Assembly (NCBI GenBank): GCA_905480255.1
Contig: CAJQPR010000043.1
Span: 1 to 64,000, forward strand
DNA length: 64,000 nucleotides
Reading direction: 5' to 3'
From: an uncultured Woeseiaceae bacterium
Lineage (GTDB): Bacteria > Pseudomonadota > Gammaproteobacteria > Steroidobacterales > Woeseiaceae
Positions 1 through 8,130 of the stretch are shown here, piece after piece; position 1 is the stretch's first letter, and each line of letters starts with the position of its first letter. Both the position numbers and the translations under genes were made by a program. A model generated the notes under the pieces. The model ran no database searches. It was given only the letters and a program-made list of their open reading frames with translations, and was not told the origin of the DNA.

Positions 1-2
1 GT

Positions 3-581
3 GATGAAATTGATATTGTCGTTCGGCGCGCGGGCTGGTTCAAAATCCGGACGGCAGACGGCACGGAAGGCTGGGTCGATCGGGCCCAGGTGGAGCGCAA
101 CCTCCGGCCTGAAGGCGCCGCTATCGAGTTTGGTGAAGGCAATCAGCAGGAATTCACGGATTCGAAATGGGAAATTGGTGGAATGACCGGAGATTTTGGC
201 GGCTCCAACGTTGTGTCTCTCTACGGTGCCTACTCAATCAACCCACATGTCTCGATAGAGGTATGGGGTTCACAAATTTTGGGAAATTTTTCGAACGGCT
301 GGATGGGCAGTGTTAACTTAACCCATGAAACCTGGCCCGATTGGAGGATTTCACCGTTTTTCACGCTTGGTACCGGAGTAATCCACACCGAGCCGAAACC
401 GACAATCGTTCAGGGCGAGGATCGTACGGACCAGATTGCTCATGCAGGTGCCGGCATTCGTGTTTACGCAACACGGCGCTTCATCCTGAGAGCGGAATTT
501 AAGAGCTACGTGGTATTCACGAGTCGCGACGACAACGAGGAAGTAGAGGAATGGAAAGTCGGTTTCGCATTCTTTTTCTAG
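3..581 (+). CDS. SH3-domain outer-membrane beta-barrel protein (5' end missing)
   Basis: The frame is open from the first bases, so the gene begins left of the window. The first visible ~30 residues (GWFKIRTADGTEGWVDR) look like a bacterial SH3 (SH3b) module. The rest alternates polar and hydrophobic residues like beta-barrel strands and ends in VGFAFFF, an aromatic C-terminal signal typical of BAM-inserted outer-membrane proteins. Its last 31 bases overlap the next gene, which is also a barrel, so the two are probably translationally coupled. A periplasmic SH3 module that touches peptidoglycan, followed by a barrel, is the likely architecture. The function is unknown. Confidence 0.7.
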   Translation, partial: DEIDIVVRRAGWFKIRTADGTEGWVDRAQVERNLRPEGAAIEFGEGNQQEFTDSKWEIGGMTGDFGGSNVVSLYGAYSINPHVSIEVWGSQILGNFSNGWMGSVNLTHETWPDWRISPFFTLGTGVIHTEPKPTIVQGEDRTDQIAHAGAGIRVYATRRFILRAEFKSYVVFTSRDDNEEVEEWKVGFAFFF

Positions 582-1237
582 TATTGCCGATATTTGCCTT
601 TGGGCTATCGGGCTGTGCTGCAACAAAGAATCTGTTTGGGTTTGGTGAGGAAGAAACGCCTCCGCCAGCCGAAATTCCCGAGGGCCAGGTTATTGAGCCC
701 GAGGTTGAGCGACGCGAAATCCGTGAAGCGGATATCGATTCAGAAGACTTCGAGATAGGCGCCTTCATTGGCGTCATGAGCATCGAAGATTTCGGCTCCA
801 ATGTCGTTTACGGCGCACGTATTGCCTATCACGTCACCTCAGGTTTCTTCGTTGAGGGAAGCGTGGGCCAATCGGAAGGTGGGCTAACCAGTTTTGAAGT
901 GCTGAGTGGCGGTGCGCCGCTGCTGTCTGATAGTGAACGCCAGCTGACGTATTACAACCTGAATATTGGTTACAACATTTTGCCAGGCGAGGCTTTCATC
1001 GGCGAAGGTCGCGCTTTTAACTCAGCTTTATATATCAGTGCCGGCCTGGGCTCTACGCGTTTTGCCGGCGATGACCGTTTCACAGTGAATTTTGGTGCGG
1101 GATATCGCTTCCTGATAACTGATTCAATTGCGTTGCATGTAGATTTTCGCGATCACCTTTTTGATATCGACCTCCTCGGCGAAGAGAAGACCGCCCATAA
1201 CCTTGAAGGGACTTTGGGCGTCACGGTCTTCTTCTGA
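551..1237 (+). CDS. outer-membrane beta-barrel lipoprotein
   Basis: 228 residues. The N-terminus is a lipoprotein signal ending in the lipobox LSGC (Cys at about residue 22). An acidic, Pro-rich linker follows, then a barrel domain starting near FEIGAFIGVMSIEDFGSN and ending LGVTVFF. It resembles the OmpA/OmpW-like 'outer membrane beta-barrel domain' proteins that occur in pairs. The gene overlaps the end of the SH3-barrel gene and precedes the DUF4266/DUF3570 pair on the same strand, which suggests one envelope operon. The substrate is unknown; a structural role in the outer membrane is inferred only. Confidence 0.7.
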   Translation: MESRFRILFLVLPIFAFGLSGCAATKNLFGFGEEETPPPAEIPEGQVIEPEVERREIREADIDSEDFEIGAFIGVMSIEDFGSNVVYGARIAYHVTSGFFVEGSVGQSEGGLTSFEVLSGGAPLLSDSERQLTYYNLNIGYNILPGEAFIGEGRAFNSALYISAGLGSTRFAGDDRFTVNFGAGYRFLITDSIALHVDFRDHLFDIDLLGEEKTAHNLEGTLGVTVFF

Positions 1238-1283
1238 GGCAGAGGTCACATTCGGAGGCGATACGCCGCGATATGCTTGGAGA

Positions 1284-1526
1284 ATGAGCATGAGAAAGCG
1301 ACAAATATTTCGGGTTTTACTACCGGTTTTAGCACTTGCGGCCCTGTCGGGCTGCAGCAGCATTGAACCGTGGGTAAAACCGTATGAGCGCGATCGTCTC
1401 GCCGACCCGATCATGTTTATGGACATGAATCCGGTGTCCAGCGCTTATATCTATCACGTCTATGAGGCTCGAGAAGGGGCGAGGGGCGGAGAAGGAATGG
1501 CCGGCGGCGGCTGCGGCTGTAATTGA
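1284..1526 (+). CDS. DUF4266 small lipoprotein
   Basis: 80 residues from the ATG at 1284, chosen because it directly precedes a lipoprotein leader (LAALSGC). The frame stays open upstream to 1161, but that part overlaps the previous gene and lacks signal character. The mature part contains WVKPYERDRLADPIM and ends in a Gly/Cys-rich tail (GGGCGCN), both hallmarks of the DUF4266 family. Such proteins are usually encoded directly before DUF3570 genes, as here, and often near flavinylation (ApbE) genes; no ApbE is visible in this window. The function is uncharacterised. Confidence 0.8.
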   Translation: MSMRKRQIFRVLLPVLALAALSGCSSIEPWVKPYERDRLADPIMFMDMNPVSSAYIYHVYEAREGARGGEGMAGGGCGCN

Positions 1527-1676
1527 CATGAAGAGAATATCTCAGGCGGCACGATACGGCGTTCAATGCGTTCCCGGAATGCCCATGTATTCCTGTATGC
1601 ACTCTGCTTCCTCATCCGCTTTTGCCTTGTCTCGCACTCGCCTGAATCATTCTCCAAACAGGGAAGGGACTTAGGC

Positions 1677-2813
1677 TTGCGATCTACCTGGAAAAAACTG
1701 GCTATCGCTTTAACGCTGCTTGGCATGGGCCAGCAAGCGTTCGCTAGTGTTTTGGCGGAAGATCGTACCGATTTTCTGTATCACCGATATGATGGTGGCG
1801 GTGTCACTATTGATGGGCCCTCCGTCCTTGTGCGTAAGTCGGTCGGCAAGAGTGTCTCTCTGACCGCTAACTACTATGTCGATATGATCAGTTCGGCTTC
1901 GATCGATGTGATCACGACGGCAAGCCCGTACACGGAGGAGCGAACCCAGTATTCGCTTTCTGCCGACTACCTGCGTGGCAACACAACGATGTCGATGGGC
2001 TATACCAATAGTACAGAATCAGATTTCGACGCGAACACTTACAGTCTTTCGCTGTCTCAGGACATGTTTGGCCAGCTAACGACGCTGACGTTGAGTTATG
2101 CATATGGCGACGACACCGTCGGGCGATCGGATGATCCGAACTTCTCGGAAGACAATAGCCGGCAGCAATATGGGGTTGGCATCACTCAGATCCTGACCCG
2201 CAACATGATTGCCGCATTGAATGTTGAAGTGATTACTGATGAGGGTTTCCTGAATAACCCGTATCGTTCGGTGAGATTTCTCGATACCAACAGTCCGGTC
2301 GGCTTCAGTTTTGAGCCCGAGCTCTACCCAAGAACGCGTACAACGAACGCGGTCGGAATTCGGACCAAATACTATCTTCCTTATCGGGCTGCGCTGGAGG
2401 CGCATTACCGGTATTTCAACGACACATGGGACATCGAGTCGCATACCGGGTCGATTGCTTACGTGCATCCCTGGCGTGATTTCACTTTCACCGCGAAGTA
2501 CCGGTATCACGATCAGACAGGCGCGCATTTTTTCCGCGACCTGTTTGCGCGCTCTGAGGCCACCAATTTTCGTGGCCGTGATAAAGAGTTGAGTCCGCTG
2601 CGCAGCCAGACAATGCGGCTCTCAGCTGCATATGAATTCATCAACGATGGCTGGAATTTCATCGACCGGGGTACAGTCAACGTCTCTCTTGACTACCTGC
2701 AGGTCGATTATAAAGAGTTCCGCGATATTTCTACCGGCGCACCCCTGGGTAGCGAACCGTTTTACGCGCTGGATGCCACCATACTGCAGGTGTATTTCTC
2801 CTTCTGGTATTAG
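1677..2813 (+). CDS. DUF3570 outer-membrane protein
   Basis: 378 residues if the TTG at 1677 is the start. That codon follows a GGGAAGGGA Shine-Dalgarno-like run and gives a clean signal peptide ending QQAFA. The frame stays open back to 1566, but the extra residues do not look like a leader. The mature protein starts with EDRTDFLYHRYDGGG and has the repeated aromatic, strand-like pattern of DUF3570, ending in VYFSFWY, a barrel-type C-terminal signal. It lies after the DUF4266 gene as usual for this pair. DUF3570 proteins are predicted outer-membrane barrels of unknown substrate. Confidence 0.8.
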   Translation: MRSTWKKLAIALTLLGMGQQAFASVLAEDRTDFLYHRYDGGGVTIDGPSVLVRKSVGKSVSLTANYYVDMISSASIDVITTASPYTEERTQYSLSADYLRGNTTMSMGYTNSTESDFDANTYSLSLSQDMFGQLTTLTLSYAYGDDTVGRSDDPNFSEDNSRQQYGVGITQILTRNMIAALNVEVITDEGFLNNPYRSVRFLDTNSPVGFSFEPELYPRTRTTNAVGIRTKYYLPYRAALEAHYRYFNDTWDIESHTGSIAYVHPWRDFTFTAKYRYHDQTGAHFFRDLFARSEATNFRGRDKELSPLRSQTMRLSAAYEFINDGWNFIDRGTVNVSLDYLQVDYKEFRDISTGAPLGSEPFYALDATILQVYFSFWY

Positions 2814-2885
2814 GATCGTACGCCGGTCCGCGATTGACCCCGTTTCTTTGTACAATGTCTCCTCCCCGCAAGGACTGGAGTCGGA

Positions 2886-3323
2886 ATGGGCGTTTTGGCA
2901 GGCATCGCACGGCGTGAAAAGAAATTGTCTCCCATGGAAACCCTGCAATCAGCGGAAGTGAGCGCTGAAACAGGCGTTGCTAACGATTCACGCGGCAAAC
3001 CTGGCAAACGCCAGGTGACCTTGTTATCGGCGCATGACTGGCGAGCGGCCTGTGACGAAGTCGGCAAGGACGTTGTCTGGACCACCCGCCGTGCGAACCT
3101 CTTCATCGAGGACTTCGATCTGCCAAGGGAAGCGGGCCGGCTCATTCTGATCGGCGACGTACGACTTCGAACAACGGTCGAAATCGACCCTTGCTCACGG
3201 ATGGATGACCAATGTCCCGGCCTCAAAAAGGCCTTGCAACCGAACCGGCGCGGAGGCGTTGGTTGTGAAGTGCTGCAAGGTGGCAGGATTAAGATAGGTG
3301 ACACCGTGAGCGTCGTGGAATGA
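2886..3323 (+). CDS. MOSC-domain protein
   Basis: 145 residues. After a variable N-terminus the protein carries LLSAHDWRAACDEVG, VVWTTRRANLFIEDFDLP and a Cys in EIDPCSRMDD, matching the C-terminal domain of molybdenum-cofactor sulfurase (MOSC). MOSC proteins bind the molybdenum cofactor or related thiol ligands, and the conserved Cys is present. A GGAG-like sequence precedes the ATG. The stop overlaps the start of the LemA gene (ATGA), so the pair is probably co-translated. No molybdoenzyme is nearby, so the partner is unknown. Confidence 0.85.
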   Translation: MGVLAGIARREKKLSPMETLQSAEVSAETGVANDSRGKPGKRQVTLLSAHDWRAACDEVGKDVVWTTRRANLFIEDFDLPREAGRLILIGDVRLRTTVEIDPCSRMDDQCPGLKKALQPNRRGGVGCEVLQGGRIKIGDTVSVVE

Positions 3324-3886
3324 GTTGGCTTTTAGCGCTCATCGTTGTCGTGGCTGTGTTGGTTGCTCTCATCTACAACAACCTCGTGCGGGATCGCAAT
3401 CGCGTAGACGCCGCTTGGAGTGACATTGATGTCCAGCTGCAGCGACGACATGACCTGGTTCCGCAGCTGGTCAAAGCTGTAGAGGGATACGCTGGTTACG
3501 AGAAGGCGACGCTGGAAGCCGTGACGACATTGCGTGGCGAGGCGCTGAAGCTGACTGACGAAAAGGATCTCGGCGAACTCGGTCGCAAGGAAGAAGAACT
3601 GGATCAGGGAGTGCAGCGTCTGATTGCCATTGCAGAAAACTATCCGGACCTGAAAGCCAACGAGAATTTCCTTAATCTCCAGAAAGAGCTGGCGGAGACT
3701 GAGAATTACCTGCAATTTGCCAGGCGTTTCTACAACGGGGCGGTGAGGCAATACAACACGCGGGTCGAAACGGTACCCAACAACATCGTCGCGGGAAGTT
3801 TCAGTTTCAGTGAGCGAGAGTTTTATCAGAAGAGTTCAGACGAAGCGGCCAATGTTCCACTCGTCGACCTGGGGTCTGTCGAGTGA
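3320..3886 (+). CDS. LemA family membrane protein
   Basis: 188 residues. One N-terminal membrane helix (residues 3-20) is followed by YNNLVRDRNRVDAAWSDIDV and QLQRRHDLVPQLVKAVEGYA, the signature of LemA. The rest is a long helical bundle. LemA proteins are anchored with an outward-facing coiled domain and are commonly encoded next to TPM or DUF2207 proteins, as here. The start overlaps the MOSC stop, and the stop overlaps the GTG of the DUF2207 gene. The function of LemA is unresolved; it has been linked to membrane stress and surface presentation in other species. Confidence 0.93.
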   Translation: MSWLLALIVVVAVLVALIYNNLVRDRNRVDAAWSDIDVQLQRRHDLVPQLVKAVEGYAGYEKATLEAVTTLRGEALKLTDEKDLGELGRKEEELDQGVQRLIAIAENYPDLKANENFLNLQKELAETENYLQFARRFYNGAVRQYNTRVETVPNNIVAGSFSFSEREFYQKSSDEAANVPLVDLGSVE

Positions 3887-5577
3887 AGTGGCGCTGGCTC
3901 GCGTTACTTCTTCTCGCGACCAGTCTGGCGTCGGCTGACGAGCGAATTCTCAGCTACCACAGCGACATTTTGATCCGTACCGATGGCTGGATCGAGGTCA
4001 CCGAGACCATTCGCGTGCGGGCCGAGGGTAACCAGATTCGCCGCGGCATCTATCGTGACTACCCGACTCAATATGAAGATCGTTTCGGTAACGACGTTGA
4101 AGTGCTGTATGAACCGCGATCGGTAACGAGAAACGGGCAGCCCGAAGATTTTAATTCCGAATCGTACCGTAATGGCGTCCGCACCTATTTTGGTCGTTCA
4201 GATCGATTCTTGCCGCCCGGCGAGCATACCTATGCCTATCGGTACGATGCTGGTCGCATGCTCGGCTTTTTTGAAGACTACGATGAGCTCTACTGGAACG
4301 TAACGGGCAACGATTCGGATTTTCCGATCGATTCGGCGTCGGCAACCGTGTCGTTCGCGTTCGAGGTCTCAGCCGATACACTGCGGCAGGTTGGTTACAC
4401 AGGTTTGTACGGCGCTACCGGCTCCGCCTACCGATCATCGATTGAAGCCGGCAATACCGTGCGCTTCGAGACCACATCGCCACTCGGGCCGCGTGAAGCA
4501 TTGACGATTGCGGTCGGTTTGCCGAAAGGATTGGTCGCTGAGCCCAGTCAATTGCAGAGGTTTATCTGGTTGTTGTCAGACAACCTGAATCTGTTGGTGG
4601 CACTGGCCGGTCTGGCAGCAATACTTGGCTATTACATCCCGGTTTGGCAGAACTATGGCAAGGATCCGGAGCCCGGCGTCGTGTTCACCCGTTACGAGCC
4701 GCCCGAAGGGTTTTCGCCCGCATCACTGCGGTACATCGAAAACATGGGTTACGACAATGAAACGATGACCGCTGGCGTTGTCAGCCTGGCGGTTAAGGGA
4801 TATTTGCGCATTGAATCGGACGATGAAGAACATTCCCTTCATAAGCTGGACCCCGGGGCCGATGCGCCGCCTCTGTCTACCGGGGAGCAAGAACTGCACG
4901 AGGCGCTATTTGATCGACGAACCTCTGTGACGCTGACCGATGAAAATCATGAGATTATCGGTGGTGCGAAGGATGCGCACGAGCGTTCTCTGAAGTTTGA
5001 TTATCACAAGAAATATTTCATCACAAACGGACTTCTCAATCTGCCACCAGTGCTCATTGCGATATTTTCGGCGTTGGCGGCATTTCTTGTCGGGCCCAGT
5101 TTTTTTGTAATCGTGGTGATCGTTCTGATGCTTGTCACGCTGATTGCCTTCGCAATCATCCTGAAGCGGCCGACCAGCCTCGGCCGATCGTTGCTGGATG
5201 AATCGGCAGGCTTTACCGATTACCTGGAATATGCCGAGAAAGACGATCTAAACCTGCGCAATCCGCCCGATAAAACGCCGCAGTTGTTCGAACAGTATCT
5301 GCCGTTTGCACTGGCTCTCGGCGTTGAGCAGCAGTGGGCCGAACAGTTCAACCGAATCTTCGCCAGCCTCAGTGGTCCAAATGGTGGTGCATGGCAGCCG
5401 ACCTGGTACAGCGGTTCGTGGAATAATCTAAACCTGAGTTCGAATACATCCAGTCTGTCCAGCAATCTCGGAAGTGCCATCAGTTCATCTGTGACACCGC
5501 CAGGATCGTCGTCCGGAAGCAGTGGAGGCGGGTTCTCCGGTGGTGGCGGCGGCGGTGGTGGTGTTGGCGGTTGGTAA
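3883..5577 (+). CDS. DUF2207 membrane protein
   Basis: 564 residues from a GTG overlapping the LemA stop. A signal peptide (to ASADE) precedes an extracytoplasmic beta-rich DUF2207 domain (ILSYHSDILIRTDGWIEVTE, then RGIYRDYPT). Membrane helices lie near residues 230-255 and 385-425, and the protein ends in a Gly/Ser-rich tail of about 35 residues (GGGFSGGGGGGGGVGGW). The layout matches the YciQ-like family that pairs with LemA. The glycine tail resembles those of surface-localised TPM/DUF2207 proteins. It is probably an inner-membrane protein; its role is unknown. Confidence 0.9.
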   Translation: MKWRWLALLLLATSLASADERILSYHSDILIRTDGWIEVTETIRVRAEGNQIRRGIYRDYPTQYEDRFGNDVEVLYEPRSVTRNGQPEDFNSESYRNGVRTYFGRSDRFLPPGEHTYAYRYDAGRMLGFFEDYDELYWNVTGNDSDFPIDSASATVSFAFEVSADTLRQVGYTGLYGATGSAYRSSIEAGNTVRFETTSPLGPREALTIAVGLPKGLVAEPSQLQRFIWLLSDNLNLLVALAGLAAILGYYIPVWQNYGKDPEPGVVFTRYEPPEGFSPASLRYIENMGYDNETMTAGVVSLAVKGYLRIESDDEEHSLHKLDPGADAPPLSTGEQELHEALFDRRTSVTLTDENHEIIGGAKDAHERSLKFDYHKKYFITNGLLNLPPVLIAIFSALAAFLVGPSFFVIVVIVLMLVTLIAFAIILKRPTSLGRSLLDESAGFTDYLEYAEKDDLNLRNPPDKTPQLFEQYLPFALALGVEQQWAEQFNRIFASLSGPNGGAWQPTWYSGSWNNLNLSSNTSSLSSNLGSAISSSVTPPGSSSGSSGGGFSGGGGGGGGVGGW

Positions 5578-5593
5578 CAAAAAGGAAAATAGC

Positions 5594-6223
5594 TTGAACC
5601 AAATTTATTCGCGTCGACCTGCCAATGACAGCTCGATTCCCAACGTAATTTTCATAGTGCTGATAATCAACGGTCTCGCATTCGCGTTACAGCAGATGCA
5701 GCAATTTGATCAGTTCATCTTTTTTAATTTCGCGCTGTGGCCATTGGGCTCAACGTTCCCCGGCTTTAAACCGTGGCAGTTGCTGACATACGGATTCCTC
5801 CACGGCGGCATGATGCACATCGCGTTCAACATGTTCATGTTGTGGATGTTCGGCCGGGAACTTGAAATGGTGTATGGAACCCGGCGATTCCTGACTTATT
5901 ACCTGACCTGTGTGGTCGGCGCCGGTATTGTTCAGCTGATCGTTGCGATGATTCAGGGCGGCGTCTATCCGACCGTTGGCGCTTCCGGTGGCGTGTTTGG
6001 TCTTTTGTTGTTGTTCGGCATGACGTTTCCGAATCGAATGATCATGCTGATGATTCCGCCGATTCCGATGAAGGCGAAGTACATGGTGATCCTGTTCGGT
6101 GTTTTGGAGCTTTATTTAGGCCTGAGCGGCAGAAGTCCTGGCATTGCGAACTTCGCACACCTTGGCGGCATGTTGTTCGGCTTCCTGCTGATTCAGCAGT
6201 GGAAAAGCTCGGCACGTCGATAG
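5594..6223 (+). CDS. rhomboid family intramembrane serine protease
   Basis: 209 residues from the TTG at 5594, which has AAGGA seven bases upstream. The longer open frame from 5522 overlaps the glycine tail of DUF2207 and is rejected. Six or so membrane segments are visible. The catalytic dyad is Ser131 in GASGG and His189 in NFAHLGG. The HGGMMHIAFNM motif supplies the oxyanion-side His and Asn (Asn79). Rhomboids cleave membrane helices within the bilayer. Adjacency to LemA/DUF2207 might mean a shared substrate, but this is speculative. Confidence 0.92.
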   Translation: MNQIYSRRPANDSSIPNVIFIVLIINGLAFALQQMQQFDQFIFFNFALWPLGSTFPGFKPWQLLTYGFLHGGMMHIAFNMFMLWMFGRELEMVYGTRRFLTYYLTCVVGAGIVQLIVAMIQGGVYPTVGASGGVFGLLLLFGMTFPNRMIMLMIPPIPMKAKYMVILFGVLELYLGLSGRSPGIANFAHLGGMLFGFLLIQQWKSSARR

Positions 6224-6239
6224 GTGCCGGAGATAACCC

Positions 6240-6557
6240 ATGACAAATGTTGTTGCGCTTATTGCTGCTACCGTCGTCCTGATCCTGATTCCCGGGCCGA
6301 ACGTCGCCCTGATCGTCGCAAACAGTCTGCGCCACGGTCTTAAGTCTGGATTGACCACAACGCTGGGGACAACGGCCGGCATTGCGATTCAGTTGTTTCT
6401 TGTTATTGCAGGAATGGCGGTAGTGATTGAGTTTGCGGCTTCCTCTTCGGAGCGGGCATCGGACTGGCATTCTCAAGGCGCAATTTCTGACGACCTGAAC
6501 ATCGCAAAGTGCAACTATTTCCAGCAAGGTTGCATCTATTACCTATCCAATCATTAA
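6240..6557 (+). pseudogene. truncated LysE/RhtB-type amino-acid exporter
   Basis: The first ~66 residues (MTNVVALIAATVVLILIPGP, then NVALIVANSLRHGLKSG) match the first two transmembrane helices of LysE/RhtB exporters. After about position 6440 the similarity stops abruptly, and a Ser- and Cys-rich unrelated tail runs to a stop at 6557. Intact members are about 200 residues with six helices; only two remain here. An internal deletion or recombination has probably removed the C-terminal two thirds. The remaining peptide is unlikely to transport anything. Confidence 0.7.
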
Positions 6558-6588
6558 ATACGTCAACCACTGACACCCGGGGGATTCA

Positions 6589-8130
6589 ATGGCGATCAAG
6601 AGACGGGACTTCCTTGGCCAAATGGCTGCAGGCAGCGCAATAGTTACGATGCCGGCATTTCTGCCCGGCTGCGGCGTGAACCAGGCAACACAAATGGCGA
6701 CGCCGACGCCCGAGAACCCGTTTATGACCTGGTTTGGCGTTGACGAGGCCGTCATCACCCGAGTGATGACGGAATTGACCGCAAACGGGGCGGACACGGC
6801 TGATCTCTATTTTCAGCATCAGCGAACGAACAACCTGTCGATGGAGGATGGCATCGTCAGTCGGGCGAATTCCGGAATTTCGCAGGGTGTCGGTCTCCGC
6901 GTTGTCATCGGGGAGCAAACCGGTTATGCCTTTACAGAGGACCTGACTCTTGAGTCGATGCTCGCCGCGGCAAGAACCGCGGCCGCCATTGCCAGCGGCA
7001 CGGGCCTGGTTGCGCCGCAGGCATTCAATCCCAAAAAGACCGGCGATCTCTATTCAATCGAGCTGCCATGGGCTGATGTCGGCATCGACCAGAAACTGCC
7101 GATCCTGAAACACGTGGACGCCCAGGCACGCAAAGGCGACCCTTCGATACAGAAAGTGTCTGTTAACTGGTCTGATTCGGATGATCGCGTCATGATCGCG
7201 ACGCTCGATGGTCACCTGATTATGGATCACCGCCCGATGACACGCCTGACGGCGATGGTTACCGCTACCCGTGATGGAGAGACACAGTCCGGATACTCGA
7301 ATATTGCCGCGCGGCAGGATTTCTCCTGGTACACCGAAGAGCGCATCAACAATATGGTGGAAGAGGCCGTCGACCGAACACTCATTTTGTTCGAAGCGAA
7401 ACGCCCGCCCGCAGGTGAAATGCCCGTGATCCTGGCCGCCGGCGCGTCGGGAATTCTTTTACACGAAGCGATCGGACACGGTATGGAAGCTGATTTCAAC
7501 CGCAAGGGCACCAGCATCTATTCAGACATGATCGGCAAAAAGGTGGCCGAACCGTTCGTCACGATCGTGGATCAGGGCACGATTCCAAAAGAACGTGGTG
7601 CACTGAATTATGATGACGAGGGCAACGAGTGCGGTCGCACAACGATGGTCGAGAACGGCGTACTCCGATCCTATCTGCATGATTCGATAAGCTCGCGTCA
7701 GTACAAAGTTGGTGCAACCGGATCCGGGCGTCGCCAGTCCTACCAATACGCGCCTATGCCGCGCATGACCTGCACGTTTATGGAAGACGGCCCGCACACA
7801 AAAGATGAAATCATCGCGTCGGTTGATCACGGCATCATTGCTGAGACCTACACGAACGGACAGGTGCAGATTGGTGCCGGCGACTTTACGTTCTATGTGA
7901 AGAACGGCTGGCTCGTTGAAGGCGGTAAGATCACGGCGCCGATCAAGGATGTAAACATTATTGGCAACGGCCCTGAAGCGCTGAAACGAATCTCGATGGT
8001 TGCGAATGACGCCAAGCTTGATACGGGTGGCTGGACTTGCGGTAAGAACGGGCAGCAGGTGCCGGTATCACAGGGAATACCGACAGTGCTTGTTTCCACG
8101 ATGACCGTGGGAGGCGAAAATGTCAGCTGA
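6589..8130 (+). CDS. TldD-type metalloprotease with Tat lipoprotein leader
   Basis: 513 residues; GGGGGA lies upstream of the ATG. The body is TldD-like: an N-terminal domain, then the metal motif HEAIGHGMEAD (His292, Glu293, His297) and a C-terminal GWTCGKNGQ segment supplying the Cys ligand. TldD/TldE heterodimers degrade peptides and mature microcins in the cytoplasm of E. coli. Here the N-terminus is KRRDFLGQMAAGSAIVT and then LPGC (Cys28), which looks like a twin-arginine signal plus lipobox and would place the enzyme outside the cytoplasm. The gene overlaps the TldE partner by 11 bases. Confidence 0.92.
   Translation: MAIKRRDFLGQMAAGSAIVTMPAFLPGCGVNQATQMATPTPENPFMTWFGVDEAVITRVMTELTANGADTADLYFQHQRTNNLSMEDGIVSRANSGISQGVGLRVVIGEQTGYAFTEDLTLESMLAAARTAAAIASGTGLVAPQAFNPKKTGDLYSIELPWADVGIDQKLPILKHVDAQARKGDPSIQKVSVNWSDSDDRVMIATLDGHLIMDHRPMTRLTAMVTATRDGETQSGYSNIAARQDFSWYTEERINNMVEEAVDRTLILFEAKRPPAGEMPVILAAGASGILLHEAIGHGMEADFNRKGTSIYSDMIGKKVAEPFVTIVDQGTIPKERGALNYDDEGNECGRTTMVENGVLRSYLHDSISSRQYKVGATGSGRRQSYQYAPMPRMTCTFMEDGPHTKDEIIASVDHGIIAETYTNGQVQIGAGDFTFYVKNGWLVEGGKITAPIKDVNIIGNGPEALKRISMVANDAKLDTGGWTCGKNGQQVPVSQGIPTVLVSTMTVGGENVS

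Noticed and set aside
1-186. Alternative plus-strand frame at the window start
   Set aside because: The other frame at this place encodes a recognisable SH3 domain and barrel; this one is basic and low-complexity.
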